Source: Pyrrhoderma lamaoense (lineage: Eukaryota; Basidiomycota; Agaricomycetes; Hymenochaetales; Hymenochaetaceae). Taken from it: 64,000 nt of DNA. Shown one piece after another: positions 10,827 to 22,394 of this stretch (its first letter is position 1; each line of letters starts with the position of its first letter). The notes beneath the pieces were generated by a model. The model was not told the DNA's origin, searched no databases, and worked only from the letters and a program-made list of their open reading frames with translations. A program made the position numbers and the translations under genes. The DNA lies in NCBI GenBank assembly GCA_002794735.1, contig NBAZ01000001.1, positions 3,224,001-3,288,000 of the forward strand. The letters run 5' to 3'.

Positions 10827-13258
10827 ATGGCGCCTTCGGTTCTTCGCCTAGCTTCAGATGAAGTCAATATGCTTGTCTATTCGTATCTACTGGACTCAGG
10901 TATGCGCTTTGTAGATATCATCTCAGAACCATATTGTAAATTTACCCCCCTAAAAAAACTATTCGATTTTCGTATATAAAACACCAAAACAAAATGTGAC
11001 GCCTCATGAAATTATGAATAAAGGATTCCAACATGCAGCCTTTAGTCTTAGGAATGAAGCTAAACTCGAACGTTCCCCTCATTTTGACATACACATACCG
11101 CGTGGAGCGCTTTGCGAACAACTGTCGAAAGCTTTGGCATATACAGAAGTAGAGACACATACTGATAGTGGAGGGGTGCTTACTACGGATTGTAAATCCG
11201 ATTTCTCGTTGCTTAAACCTCATGTGTGTACCGTAGACGCGGACGCAATGGATGGTGTAGTTAATAGTACGGTGGACAAGGTGAGCAAGCTCGTGTTGGA
11301 AGCTGGTGGCTCGGACATCTCAGGGAAAAGGAAGGCGAACGCGCCTGCTGATGGGGATGGACAAGGAAGAAGGGTGAAACGTAGCTCCGAGCCAGAGGAA
11401 GGCTCGGGTAATGCGAGAGAGTGTACGTGCAGCCTTCCCCTCTTAAATCCCTTCCTCCTTTTTTCTTCCCTGTTTTGTTACATGAACCTGAGTTTGCATG
11501 ATAATATTGGGCGATATCCAATATGCTGGCTTGTTGTTGTTCAATAGTAGATGATGTACAGATGTCGGACGTAGAAGTCTCAGGTGGAAAAGGCGGAGAG
11601 AAGTCCCGTCCAAAGGCTATGCTGACTCTGGCTGGTCACGAAGGCGAGGTATGTCTCCATTTATGGATTTTCTTTTTCATCCGACGCGTCTGTGTGTTAA
11701 AGACGGGTTTCTTCCTTCTGCCAAATTGTAGGTATTCGTATGTGCTTGGAATCCGGCCAAGCATGGGCTACTTGCAACTGGGTAAAAGCAACTTGTATTC
11801 AATCGGAAAAAAGTGTGCACATTTTTGAAGTGGGCTAATCCAATTACGTTAGATCAAAGGACGCGACTGTTCGTATCTGGGATTTGCCTGATCCTACGGA
11901 ATCCGCCCCAACATCTGGTGAACAACCCTATAATTCTTCAATAGTGCTCAGACATGTTCCAGTGCCCGAAACAGACCAAAAAGATATTACTTCTGTGGAC
12001 TGGAATAATACCGGGACACTTGTCGCTTCTGGTTCATATGACTCTACATTACGCGTCTGGACGGAGAAAGGAGAATTCTATATGTCACATAACCTTGCAC
12101 AGGTGTGTATAAATATAAGTTTGTACTTTATCATCTAGCTCAGATTTATATTTGATTCTTGGAGAAGGGGCCAGTATTTGCTATCCGGTTCTCAAAATCT
12201 GGCCGTTGGTTGCTGTGTGCTTCTCTTGACGGTTCGGCGTGTGTGTGGAATGTAGAAGCGAAAACTATGCACATGCATTATAATTATCATTCCGGTATGC
12301 TTTTCCCGCAAATTCTTCGGTTCTTACTTTTCTCTTTTTATTTAAATTTTAAAAATCCATCATCATATAGGGTGTTGTCTTGATGTGGATTGGCTTGATG
12401 ATGTTACCTTCGCAACATGTGGGGCAGACAAAAAGATTAACATTATGAGGGTTGATTATCCCGTACCTATCAAAACATTTGCGTATGTTGTCACTGATGG
12501 GACTTTAACATCCAAGAGGTTTTTCTCATTCCATAATTTATATTTAAAGGGGTCATGAAAATGAGATTAACCAACTGAAGTTTAATCCGTCAAGGACAAG
12601 GATAGCTTCTTGTAGTGACGATCATACGGCTAGGGTATGGGAGTTAGGACATCTTCCTGAGGCGATAACAATACAAACTATGCGTCCTACTGAACTTATA
12701 ACGGGGTCACTTGTTCTTAGGGGTCATACGGACTCAATTGGTAGTATGAGTTGGTGCCCAAATGTACGGCCTGATGCACATGAGATGCTAGCTACGTATG
12801 TAATTCCTTCATTCTTCAATAATTTTTAGTATTGAATTGAGTTATGCTATCATAGTGTATCGTTTGATGGAACATCGAGGCTGTGGGATGCCATCACTGG
12901 TGCTTGTTTGTTCGCATTTAGCGACCATAAGAGAGCAGCATATACCCTCGCATTTTCTCCACAGGGTAATTATCTCGCAACTGCAAGCGGAGACGGATGG
13001 CTCTATATTTACAATATTCAGGTCCGCTTTTTGTGTTTTTTCCAATGACACTAGTGTGGTGGGCTAACATTCAGGTGTATTCACAAGACTGGGGCTAAGA
13101 TTTGGAGTTACTACGTTGGCACTGATAAGCCTGGTATCTATGAGATTGACTGGCAACAGACAGGAAAACTCAACAGAATCGCTTTGTGTTTGGAGTCTGA
13201 GGCGGTAGGGATAATTGATGTAACAAAGGTACCGGAACTGAACCCTCCAACATCATAA
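10827..13258 (+). CDS. TBL1/SIF2/HOS15-type LisH-WD40 corepressor subunit
   Basis: About 570 residues. Exon 1 (10827-10899) and exon 2 (from 11024) encode an N-terminal LisH domain, LASDEVNMLVYSYLLDSG then FQHAAFSLRNEAKLE, matching the TBL1/Sif2 opening. A charged linker with a nuclear-localisation-like stretch (KRKANAPADGDGQGRRVKR) follows. Seven or eight WD40 blades occupy the rest: VFVCAWNPAKHGLLATG, SKDATVRIWDL, SGSYDSTLRVW, ASLDGSACVWN, TCGADKKINI, ASCSDDHTARVW, SFDGTSRLWD, TASGDGWLYIYN. The protein ends VPELNPPTS. In yeast the orthologue is the scaffold of the Set3 histone deacetylase complex; in animals it belongs to NCoR/SMRT. The nuclear corepressor role is inferred from homology. 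The ATG at 10827 is the only one that gives an intact LisH domain. Confidence 0.9.
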
Positions 13259-13784
13259 AAAGGGGGAGGACATTTTTTTTCTCTTGGGGAGGGAATTTTC
13301 ATCGCTTTTGCTTTTTCTAATCTCTTCTAGATTGGTCGTCTTGCAGTCTCGCGTTCTCATATTAAACATTTGTTTGTTTTTGACAACCTCTGTATCGATA
13401 AACCGCAATTATTTCCCTCTTTTTTAAAACAACTCTTTCTGTTTGTTGTTGTTGTACTGTAATCATGCTCATCGTATAGTAATTCTTGATTGTTTTTCCT
13501 TTCGTAGTCTGATTCTTGAAATCAAAGGAAGTTTGCTATGTTTATATCTTTAACGTTTCAAGTTTTTGTCGTGAATTAGGCTATGTAAGTATGACTTGTA
13601 AGTAGTAAGTACGAATTATGTTTTCCCGTCTAGATTATTCGCGAACATCGATCACATGCCGAAGTCATTCCGTCATCGTCCTCCACAATTCCGTTGCAGA
13701 TTCTATAAAAAGCCGCTTACAAAATACTTGCCCCGTTCTTCTTCTCTCTTCGACCTCTTTCGACTTGAGATACTTGGCACCATC
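13259..13784. other. Intergenic, TBL1 3' region and GHITM promoter
   Basis: T-rich 3' flank followed by the promoter of the next gene. A TATA-like element is listed separately. An upstream in-frame ATG at 13656 would only lengthen the mitochondrial protein with unconserved sequence. Confidence 0.45.
13704..13711 (+). promoter_or_regulatory. TATA-like box upstream of the GHITM-like gene
   Basis: TATAAAAA, 74 bases before the chosen start codon and followed by a CT-rich leader. The position fits a core promoter with a very short leader. Confidence 0.4.
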
Positions 13785-15394
13785 ATGTTGCAGTTAAGGT
13801 TATTCACGACAGCTTTACGACCTACAAGGACGACGTTTGTGGCGCCTAGTAGTTTCCGTGCACATGCATCATTTCACTCGAGTAGTAGTAACAGAGCATG
13901 GGGTAATAGTCAACGGAGTTTCTTGCGTCCAGGGGGACTTTCAGGGAGCTCGCCATTGAAAGGAAAGACAGTACTAGGGTCATTGGTATTTCAAAACTTT
14001 AGAAGAGGGTTAACGACGGATGGAGCTGTCATTACGCAGCGTTCTCAAGCAGACGCTTGGAAGCGATTCGGTATCACTGCAGTAAGTTCATACCATTCGC
14101 AAAAATCAAGTTCTCTATTCTAAATCTCTCATTTTCTCTTGTATACTCTTTTGTGATCGGTTGGTAGGGTGTTGTCGCAGGGTCAGTCGTAGCAGCAAAC
14201 CTCTTTTTCAACCGGGAGACACGGGATGCTCTCTCACCAGTTGAGAAGTCCTACCTAAACGAGAGTTTCCAATACACTGGTGGAGGCCTCGCGATTACTG
14301 CAATTGCTGCACGTGTAATGTTCAAGAATGGGTTTGCTTTTAGAGTTATGTCCGCTAACCCATGTAAGTTAACCTTCTCCTTAAACCTTTTTCATTATGG
14401 TTCTTCCTTTCTAAGTTTGTGACTGATTGACACGTTCGCTTCATTAGGGCTCGTACTTGGTGTTAGCTTAGTGTACGTATCACACTTATAGAAATCCGCG
14501 AGTATACTAAAGTATTTCTTAGTGGAAGTATTGGGTCGATGTTGGGTGTATATTATACTCCACCAGAAAACACTGTGCAAAAACACATCTTCTGGCTAGT
14601 ATGTTGATCGCATCATTGACGCAACAAACCTTTTGTTAATATCTTACTAGGGATTCAACGCATGTCAAGCAGCAACACTTAGCCCACTGTTCTTCCTTAA
14701 TCCCGCAATCCTTTCTCGCGCTGCCCTTTATACTGCAGGTGTATTAGGATCGCTTTCATATGTCGGAGCTACCGCCTCGTAAGTACACCTCCCTAAACTA
14801 GGAAATCATTCTTCTTACAAGAAAATTAACAACACCTCGTTCTTGACTACAATAGAAACGATAAGTTTTTGTACATGGGCGGTCCCCTCCTCGCTGGTGT
14901 TAGCGTTGTGGCTTTATCTTCTTTGGCCCCGTTAGTACTCCCACTCGGCATGCGGGGACTTGCTATTACCGAAGCCATCACCCTTTATGGAGGACTTGCG
15001 GTCTTTGGTGGCTTCGTACTATATGAGTAAGTCATTTCTTACCATTTTTCGCCGTCCCCTCCCAGGCTCGAGCCAGGGCTAATATCGCTGCCCCGACTCG
15101 GGAGACGGGCGAATCACCATCATCAAAACCTGCATATCTCTAATACTCTTTTTTCACTTTACTAGTACGCAAAAAATTCTTGCACACGCACGTATGGCTG
15201 CCACTGGAGCAATACCACGCGACCCGATGAAGGAGTCCATTGCTCTCGAGCTAGACTTTATCAATATCTTGTAAGTACATGTGACACTCGACAACCGAGG
15301 GAGGGAAAAGTACGAAACTAACGCATCGCTTTTTTGCACATATAGTATCCGTATTGTCCAAATTCTTTCTATGCAGCAGAATAAGAAGAAGTAA
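13785..15394 (+). CDS. Mitochondrial BAX-inhibitor-1 family protein (GHITM/MICS1-like)
   Basis: About 340 residues in roughly seven exons. The start at 13785 (MLQLRLFTTALRPTR) gives an arginine-rich presequence typical of mitochondrial import, with ACGA/TTCC-rich basic sequence to SQADAWKRFG. It is followed by about seven hydrophobic segments: GVVAGSVVAANLFF, GGGLAITAIAARV, LVLGVSLV, TLSPLFFLNPAIL, AALYTAGVLGSLSYVGATA, GGPLLAGVSVVALSSLAPL, AITLYGGLAVFGGFVLYDTQ. The late YDTQKILAHAR and ELDFINIFIRIVQIL are hallmark BI-1 (UPF0005) segments. Animal GHITM is an inner-membrane protein linked to cristae shape and cation transport; that is family knowledge. The gene ends QQNKKK-TAA at 15394. Orthology to GHITM rather than to an ER BI-1 is inferred from the presequence. 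Confidence 0.88.
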
Positions 15395-16196
15395 GATCAG
15401 TCCTGGGTTGGGAGTTCAAGTGGATGAATGAAACTTGTTTCATCAATTTCATCAGTTTGGATATACATGCATTGTCTCCTTTTTCTTTCATATTTTTCTT
15501 ATCTCCTCTTCTCTCTTCTTCAATGACAACAACTATAAGCATTCTCTAATTATTATTTTGTGTTGTATCATTAACCAATATAAGATAGCAAGCAAAGCAC
15601 GAGGGCTCGTTAATTCAAACCGACTGATAGCAAGGTACTATGTGTACACATGTACGTGAAGAGTCCATTCAATGGGAGGAGCAATAATCCGTAGATCATC
15701 CGAGATTGATATTTGTTCTGGAATTGACTTGTTACTGGTATACGTAAGTGGGAGGCCCACCAAAGGACAGAAGCTATATACACAGGTATCTAACAACACT
15801 ACTGCCGCCTCCACCGCAAGAACCCCGACCAAAGATGTTTCGAAGTAAAATCTATGTTGGGCTTCACGAGGGACAGTTGTCGTGTTTCATCCACATGTAC
15901 ATGGACACCCGTGAAGTAATTATCAAAACAGGAAAGAAAAGAAAAGCTACTCTTGGTACACACGAAAAAGACTACGAATACACATTTCTACGAGTCAAGT
16001 TGATAAAGAAAGAGAAAGGATTGGAAGAAAAGGAGGAAAGGGAGGAACGTGTTGGCACATATAAATGAACCATACTAGGAGAGAGGGAGAGAGGAGAAGG
16101 GCACAAGAACCTGAACCGTAAATTTAGTAAAAAGAACAAAGAGCCAATACTTTAAAAGCGTTAGGTATACACTTTACACAGTACACATCACACAGA
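15395..16196. other. Intergenic, convergent 3' ends
   Basis: Lies between GHITM (plus) and the DUF6593 gene (minus). Purine-rich at 16020-16100. The 106-codon ORF here has no recognisable similarity and lysine/glutamate-skewed composition; I take it as non-coding. Confidence 0.5.
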
Positions 16197-17480
16197 TTAG
16201 ACTCCCAAAAACGCACCAACCCCAGTCGACCCAAGCACACCAAACCCACCAATTCCAAAACCCAACGAACCAGACCGATCAAACTTCCTCGCTTTCTCGA
16301 TCAAGAGTATCGAGATCACGATCTCGTCCAAGTCTTTCTTTGCCTGAGGGGACACTTGGATATTTGCTCTTTTGACCGTAGTTATAGTCGGTGATAGATT
16401 TGTGTTTGAGTTGGGTTCGGGTTTGGGGAGTGGGAAGCTATGTTTGCTGAGTTTAAGGTTAATTCCGAGTCTGAGGTGTAGGAGGTGTATGACATGCAGA
16501 ACTCATCATCACCATCATCACCATCATCACCATCACCATTACCTCTAATACCACCGTTGGAATAGTAAGGACAGTAAACGGTGGACGCAGATGAAACGGA
16601 AAACGTAGAGGAAGTAGGAGATGGTCTAGCTATGTACTGAGTAGCTGGGGACGTAGGTGAAGGTGTATTCGAAGATGTGTTTGAAGAGGACGCAGGGCGA
16701 GCGTTGGGACTGATAGTGGCAGTACTAGCCGGGGATTAAACCTAGCGATCGGGACCGAAGAGTTATCCGACACGAATAACTGCATAATTGTTTTGATGTT
16801 TGGGAATTTCGAATGAGTATTTACAGAAACGATGGATAGAGCACAGGATAAAAGCGATGTCAGTTCCTCCAGATCATTTTCTTCTGAAGAGAGGACAGTG
16901 CTTACCTCGAGAGCTCCGCTTGGATCGTTTCCCTTTTTCTTCCATTGATATTCGGTTCCGCGGGTGGATTTGAAAGTGTACACACTAGAAGATCTAGTAT
17001 ACACAAAGCACAGTTTAGAAGTGTGCAATAGTTCAAAAACCAATGACAATGACAATATGAACATAATATCAATAACCCAGTCGAAAATAGCTCCATAGCT
17101 CGACCAACTCACCTTCCAGTTCCCCACTTCCCACTCTTGACTAACCATTTCCCAACATTCTTCATCTCCCTACCATGCACACTAATCCTATCACTCATCC
17201 TCAAATGCCATTCCAATTCCCCCACTACCCTTTGCACCCGATCACTAAAGGTAGTGATTGGACGTGAACCACGGCGTTCGTCTGTATGTGCCGTATAGAT
17301 GATCTTTTCGACAGGTGGGGAGAAAGAGAAGGGTAACGGAGATACATATGAGGAAGGAGAAGAGGTGGGAGATTGGTGGGTGGGGATTTTGTAAACTATA
17401 GTTGTGCGACAGGGGTCGGAGGAGGTTAGTTCGAGAGTGTCCCAGGTATCAACGTTAGCGTTCATGTCAATGGTATCCAT
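16197..17480 (-). CDS. DUF6593 domain protein, with unresolved frame changes near the C-terminus
   Basis: Basidiomycete-specific family of unknown function. Start ATG at 17480 (MDTIDMNANVDTWDTLELTSSD). Family-like blocks are TTIVYKIPTH, EKIIYTAH, VVGELEWHLRMSDRISVHG, then after an intron (about 17116-16987) TFKSTRGTEYQWKKKG. After a second intron LFVSDNSSVPIARFNP follows, matching the usual 'D-D-x-S-x-P-V-A-R-F-x-P' block. The ending LDEIVISILLIEKARKFD (near 16300) is the typical closing helix, with a glycine-rich tail to the TAA at 16197. Between ARFNP and that tail the open frame changes twice. One added base in the GGGG run at 16731-16734 (plus strand) would repair the first; the second may be an intron running through the GAT/GGT repeat. 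Function and location are unknown. Confidence 0.72.
16503..16540. repeat. ATC/ACC trinucleotide repeat
   Basis: Imperfect trinucleotide tract (ATCATCACC units on the plus strand; GGT-GAT-GAT on the coding strand) within the DUF6593 gene. It is either an Asp/Gly-coding tract or part of an intron. Confidence 0.8.
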
Positions 17481-18483
17481 TCTGGAGATTCAAACAAGTC
17501 AAGACAGGAGAATGAGAAGAGGTATGTAGAATCGTGAGTGGAGGTATTTACATGAACGGAGAGGAAGGGGGGGTTGGGTCTAGAAGTTGTAAGAGGAAGG
17601 AGAGATGTGTATATAAGGGGAGGGACGGAAGAGTGTTGTAAGCTCCCCCAAAAGAGAGAGGATGGAGCTGAGCGCCCTTCTTAGTTCCGTTCATATATAT
17701 ATAGGTAGCAGTCCTCCTATATACAGATGTACATGTACAGATCTAATAGGACAATCACAATCCACACACACACACATGAGACGGGTGATTGTTCTTCTAT
17801 TGCCAATAGTCAAGTGCTGATGCTTGTTTGTTTGCTTTTTTGGGAGGAGGCGCTTCGGGAATAGGTGTATGCGTCGTGCTTCAGACGTCTTGAGCCTTGT
17901 CCGTATTCCGTATTCAATCTCCTGGATTTGGCATGGACAGAGCTCTAATTATGTTACCAGCCCTCTAAAGGAAGATTCCTCGATTTGTTCTCTGATATTT
18001 GTTACCGTCTATATTCGTGTATTTGTACTGTTATACATCATGCAAATTGTCTCTGAGAGATCTGTGATGCCTATTAGGATAGAACAAATTAATCAGAGGA
18101 GAAGATGTCGGAGGGGATCAGAGAGCGTGTACGCCGTGCCATCAAAGGGAATTGTCAATACTCAATATCCGCAACGTCACGCGGCAGCACTCCGATTTCT
18201 CGGTTCTCGGAGGTTCACTTGCTTCTTGCTTCAGCTGCTTCGGTGCTGCTTGCTTCTGCTTAGTAGACAGTTCTTGTTCTTCTCTTCCATCCTCTTATGA
18301 TGCTTCGTTAGGAAGTCATCTCACCCCATATAGCTATCTTTGAACTCAAGCTCCGAGAAACCCTCTCATCAGTTTCTGCTCCGTGATTACAGGAAAACCA
18401 AGCAACATCTGCTACTACTATTGCGGTCTACGGTCCACTTTAACAACCCAGTTACATTTAAATAGAGAGCTTGCGGTTGACCC
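17481..18483. promoter_or_regulatory. Divergent upstream region, DUF6593 / IMP1
   Basis: About 1 kb between two head-to-head genes. It contains ATATAT and CACACA microsatellites (17693-17775) and a TATATAA element near 17610, about 130 bases upstream of the DUF6593 start. The 158-codon ORF at 17824-18300 has no recognisable domain and is rejected. Confidence 0.4.
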
Positions 18484-19480
18484 ATGTGGGCTAATGTGAA
18501 GCGCTATGCTCTACGTCCAGCGCTCTCTTTTATCAAGGTATTTTTCTTTCTTGTTATTATGCTTGATAATGTGATTCCGTCTCTTTTTCCTCGTTGTCAC
18601 TTGGCGCTTGACTCCGATAACCCTTGTTCCTTGTTAATTAGTGTATGATTCGTTTCATGATACATTCTTTTTTTTTTCAAATTAAACAATTAATCTAATT
18701 CTATGATTTGGTGTCCGTGATTGCTGATACGGCCCTTAGGTGTTTTGCACATACCAAGTGTTTTCAGAGTACGTTGGCGGAATTCGACATGTACGGTCCT
18801 CCTCCTTCCTCCTCATCTTCTAATAGACTCACAACTTACAATCTATCTCCACCATTATCCGTAATCATCATTTCCCCAACAAAACCACAAAAAAATTGTT
18901 TATCCACACAGGTCTCCGGCCCCTCGATGCTCCCCACCTTCGCGGCAACCACAGAATGGATAATCTCAGACTCCCTCTCCCAAACCCTCTCTCTTCCCAT
19001 TAACCGCGGAGACCTAGTAGTCCTCGCCTCCCCCCGTGCCCCTTCGAAGATATCTGTAAACGCGTTATTGGGTTACCCGGAGATACAGTCTGCGTGGACC
19101 CAACGGGGGAGTACGCGCCTAGTACGGAACATTGTGTTGTGCCTAGAGGACATATTTGGATTTCGGGGATAATGCTGCTGCTTCGAGGGACTCGAGAGAG
19201 TATGGGCCTGTGCCGATTGCGTTGGTTAAGGCTAGAGTTCTATTGAGGGTACGTCGTCGTCGTCGTTGTTTCTTTTGTTTACCACTCTCATATCTTTCTC
19301 AAAACTATATATATTGCTGGTTTTCACCTTGGTTCTCGAATTGATCCTTATACGCTATACGTCATTCCCGATTTCGCGCTACTAATCACAATCCGAAATC
19401 TTGACACACTTTTACAGTTCTACCCCTTTAGCAAGTTTACGATCTTCCGCAACCCAACGACAGTCTTCGGTGAAATCTAA
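18484..19480 (+). CDS. IMP1: Mitochondrial inner membrane protease subunit 1 (IMP1), apparent frameshift
   Basis: Type I signal peptidase family enzyme that clips sorting signals of inner-membrane and intermembrane-space proteins. Exons: 18484-18537 (MWANVKRYALRPALSFIK), 18740-about 18796 (VFCTYQVF...GGIRH), 18912-about 19248, and about 19417-19480. The catalytic serine lies in VSGPSMLPTF at the start of exon 3. The catalytic lysine lies in ICKRVIGLPGD, 19052 onward. The third box, GHIWISGDNAAASRDSREYG, follows. The final exon gives FYPFSKFTIFRNPTTVFGEI. Between APSK (frame of exon 3) and ICKRV the reading frame moves by one base at about 19030-19051, in or near the CCCCCC run. Adding a single base restores a normal-length protein. 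All catalytic motifs are intact, so I regard it as a functional gene with a sequence error, though a real frameshift cannot be excluded. Confidence 0.87.
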
Positions 19481-20008
19481 AAGCCTGAAACTCTAAAAGG
19501 CTTTTACTACTATCTACAATCCCACAACTCTTATAAGGACACGGAGAAGTATAACTCCATCTCCTACCCCTGATATAAATTTCTTCTGCCCACTCCCCGA
19601 TATTCCCACACGTTAGTATACATGGGCCAGGACGTAACCTCTATCAACTTCACTCGTTTCGTCTCGAAATATATGGGTCGACCAGTGTTCTGGACAAACA
19701 GGAGGGCCGTCAGGGATACGGGCGTTAGGGATAGTGTTACATGTGCATCGTACATTGTATATAATAGAGAAATAGACAAAAAGAAATAGATATCTAATCA
19801 GATGACGAAGAGGGATACAGACTTAGTGGATTGGATCTAGATTTCAGTTGCAAGGTATGACAAAGTACAATGAGTGAATGTCATGGGAGATATATACATG
19901 TATGTTTGTACGAAGAAAAGCTAGTGTTGGTATGTTGGTGGTGTTGTTAGGGGAGGGGCGTACGGTTAATCGTGCATATTGCAGATTCGAGGGAGAGGGG
20001 GGGGGTCA
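19481..20008. other. Intergenic, convergent 3' ends
   Basis: Between IMP1 (plus) and TTC1 (minus). No coding sequence recognised; a G-rich run (GGGGAGAGGGGGGGG-like) lies just after the TTC1 stop at 19990-20005. Confidence 0.45.
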
Positions 20009-21387
20009 TCATTGTACAAAGTTCATAGAATATCCACCTTGACCGTTCGGCTCGAACTTGAAGTTATCAGTCGATAGACCAAAGTTTCCTATAACAAGGT
20101 GTTGTTAGAAACTTTAGATAAACGTCAAGTGAAAAAGTAGGAAAGTATCAACAAGTTGAAAGAGAGTCATGGACCAAAAACGCAAGTAGAAAAGAAAGAA
20201 AGATGCGAGGATACAAGAGCATGTGGTCAACTTTGTAAGTCACTCACCTAATATGCTATTCCCAATTCCCTTAAGTTTCTGTAACACATCAGCCGTTTCT
20301 TTCTTCTGCGCTTCTTCTATGCGTGGCTTCAGCTGTGCACTTGCTCGACGAATAGGACCGATGAGAGGTGAGTCGGAGGGTAAGATCTCTAGGAGCTTCG
20401 TGTAGTCTGATCATAACGCAGAGGTCAGAGCGGTATAATTATTAATGTGGTAGATAATCAAAAGACTTCAGTTATTATATGAAATAAGACGGGTCAAAGG
20501 TTGAAATGAAATGACGTACCATCTTGAGCTGAAGAAAGGGAAGCCCATGATCCAATTTTCTCGTTACAGGTTGCCCGTCTTTGTAAAGCTTTTATATAGT
20601 TTGGATCATCAACGAGAGCTGAGAACAAAGCAAAGGATGTAGATCCATTAATCAGAACACCTAAGAGAGAACTCGATAGATGGGTGGTTAGAGCAAGTAC
20701 CTTCAGTACAAGCCGTGACAGCTTTCTTGTACTCTTCCTATCCCAGTAACTTGAGAACTTCATTCTTCTTAAAATAGCTCATAGAGGCATGACTAACCAA
20801 TTTAACATAACAAGCACCAATATTGGCGTTCAACACCGATCGAGCCTTTGCTAGTTCAAGGTACACACCCCTCAAAGGCTCTTCCTCCTCTTCCTTCTCC
20901 TCCCTCTCCTCTTTCTTCTCATCATCACTAGGTCGTTGTTCTTCTCCACTATTGTCTTTATCTCCAGTATCAGTTCCTCCAAACCCCTCTTTCTCTCCTT
21001 CCGTTTCCATCTCCGAAGCCTTCTTGACGCGTTTTGGGAGATGTGATAACGCAGATCTGTACGTCGCTAGTGCCTGCTCCCATCTCTGCTCCTTAAAATA
21101 CCCAGTCCCTTCTTGCTTCAGCTCATCTGCATCTTGCAAGCATTTCTATAAAGTAGCACCAAAGCATAAGAATAAGAGTGAGATAAAATTAGATCACACG
21201 TTCTTTAGCATTCTAACTAAATCACATCCAACCAATGACGTTTAAAAAGTCACGGTCTCTTAAGAAATCTCTAACGTACCTTGATATACTCTTCACCCAT
21301 CTCATCACCACTCCTCCGCTCATCTGCGTCAAGCTCATTCTTGGTTGGTACTTCCGCTTGTACGCTATTCGACGACGAGGGATCCAT
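20009..21387 (-). CDS. TTC1-like tetratricopeptide protein
   Basis: TPR co-chaperone-type protein. Start ATG at 21387 (MDPSSSNSVQAEVPTKNEL). A linker leads to the first TPR (DADELKQEGTGYFKEQRWEQALATYRSAL), then a roughly 50-residue acidic insertion rich in Glu/Lys/Asp (20870-21020). The TPR then resumes (YLELAKARSVLNANIGACYVKL). EEYKKAVTACTEALVDDPNY and IKALQRRATCNEKIGSWASL form the later repeats. The last exons end ADVLQKLKGIGNSILG and NFGLSTDNFKF...GGYSMNFVQ, the characteristic TTC1 C-terminus. Animal TTC1 binds Hsp90 and G-alpha/Ras proteins; that is family knowledge and untested here. The 'LLGVLINGS...' text between exons is intronic. Six GT-AG exons are visible. Confidence 0.88.
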
Positions 21388-22394
21388 AATCGTTAGAATG
21401 ATAAATGATAAATGATAGTAATTCTTTTCCTCCGAACTACCGCGGGGAGAGGGATATAACGTGATTAAGAATTGCCTTGATCAGAATTTAGTTATATCGC
21501 TTATTCATCATTACATGTAAAGTAAGTAAGTAAATAACTAAGTACTTTTTAATTTTCGATTTCCATCTACGCGTACGTAACATACAAGTAACCATAAGTT
21601 TACATGTACGTTCTCATTCTACTTCATCTCATCTGAAATAGTTGGAATTATCACCTTTACCAATAACTAACAGTACAAGTAACAGTATCTCACTTCTCAC
21701 TTCCGTCTCCTCTTTCTCTCTTTGGAACTTTCATAGAGCCTTTTACATGTAACCTGAACGAGTTATACACACACACACACACACACACACGGCACGGGCG
21801 AATAGACACACACACACACATAGATACTTTGATAGATAACTATACCCAAGAGATCAAAGGGCCAAAAGGTTGATGTATCACTAAAAACAAAAACAAAGTT
21901 TGAATTGAATTGTGGATAATGGGTTATGAGATATTGAGATATTGAGATAAGAAATAAGAAATAGAAGTATCGATGCAAGGGAGCAGCACACACAGGCACA
22001 CGCACAAAAGACAGAAAAAAGAGAGAGGCGCGAGTGAAACGCGGTTACGTACCAAGGAGTGAGAGAATAAGAGGACGAGAAGGATGATAGAAATAAGTAA
22101 AGAAATGATAAAAAGAGAGAAAAGAAAGAAAGAATCTAAACACATCAAAAAAAGGAAAGAAAACCAATCCAAAGGGAACACACACACAAACACACAAAAA
22201 GCGTAGGCGCAGGGTGTTTGAAAACAATGGGAGGAACAAGGTAGGATAGGTAGGTAGATATATAGATAAGAGTTAACGCAAACTACCAACTACCAACTGC
22301 CAAAAAAAGTTACATCATCATCCACCACCCCTACCAATAAAACAAAAAAAAAACAAAAAACAATGAGAGGGGAGGGGGGAGGGGATAGTTCTTC
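21388..22394. other. Intergenic, TTC1 promoter and 3' region of the next gene
   Basis: AT- and purine-rich with AC microsatellites. No gene supported; the open frames here are phenylalanine/serine-rich artefacts of the repeats. Confidence 0.5.
21767..21790. repeat. (AC)12 microsatellite
   Basis: Uninterrupted AC dinucleotide run, with a second shorter AC run at 21806-21820. Confidence 0.9.

Noticed and set aside
17824..18300. 158-codon plus-strand open frame
   Set aside because: Compositionally skewed (Phe/Cys/Leu/Ser), no domain, lies in a divergent promoter; no splice-consistent gene.
21763..22289. Phe/Ser-rich minus-strand open frames
   Set aside because: They are translations of AC and purine repeats.
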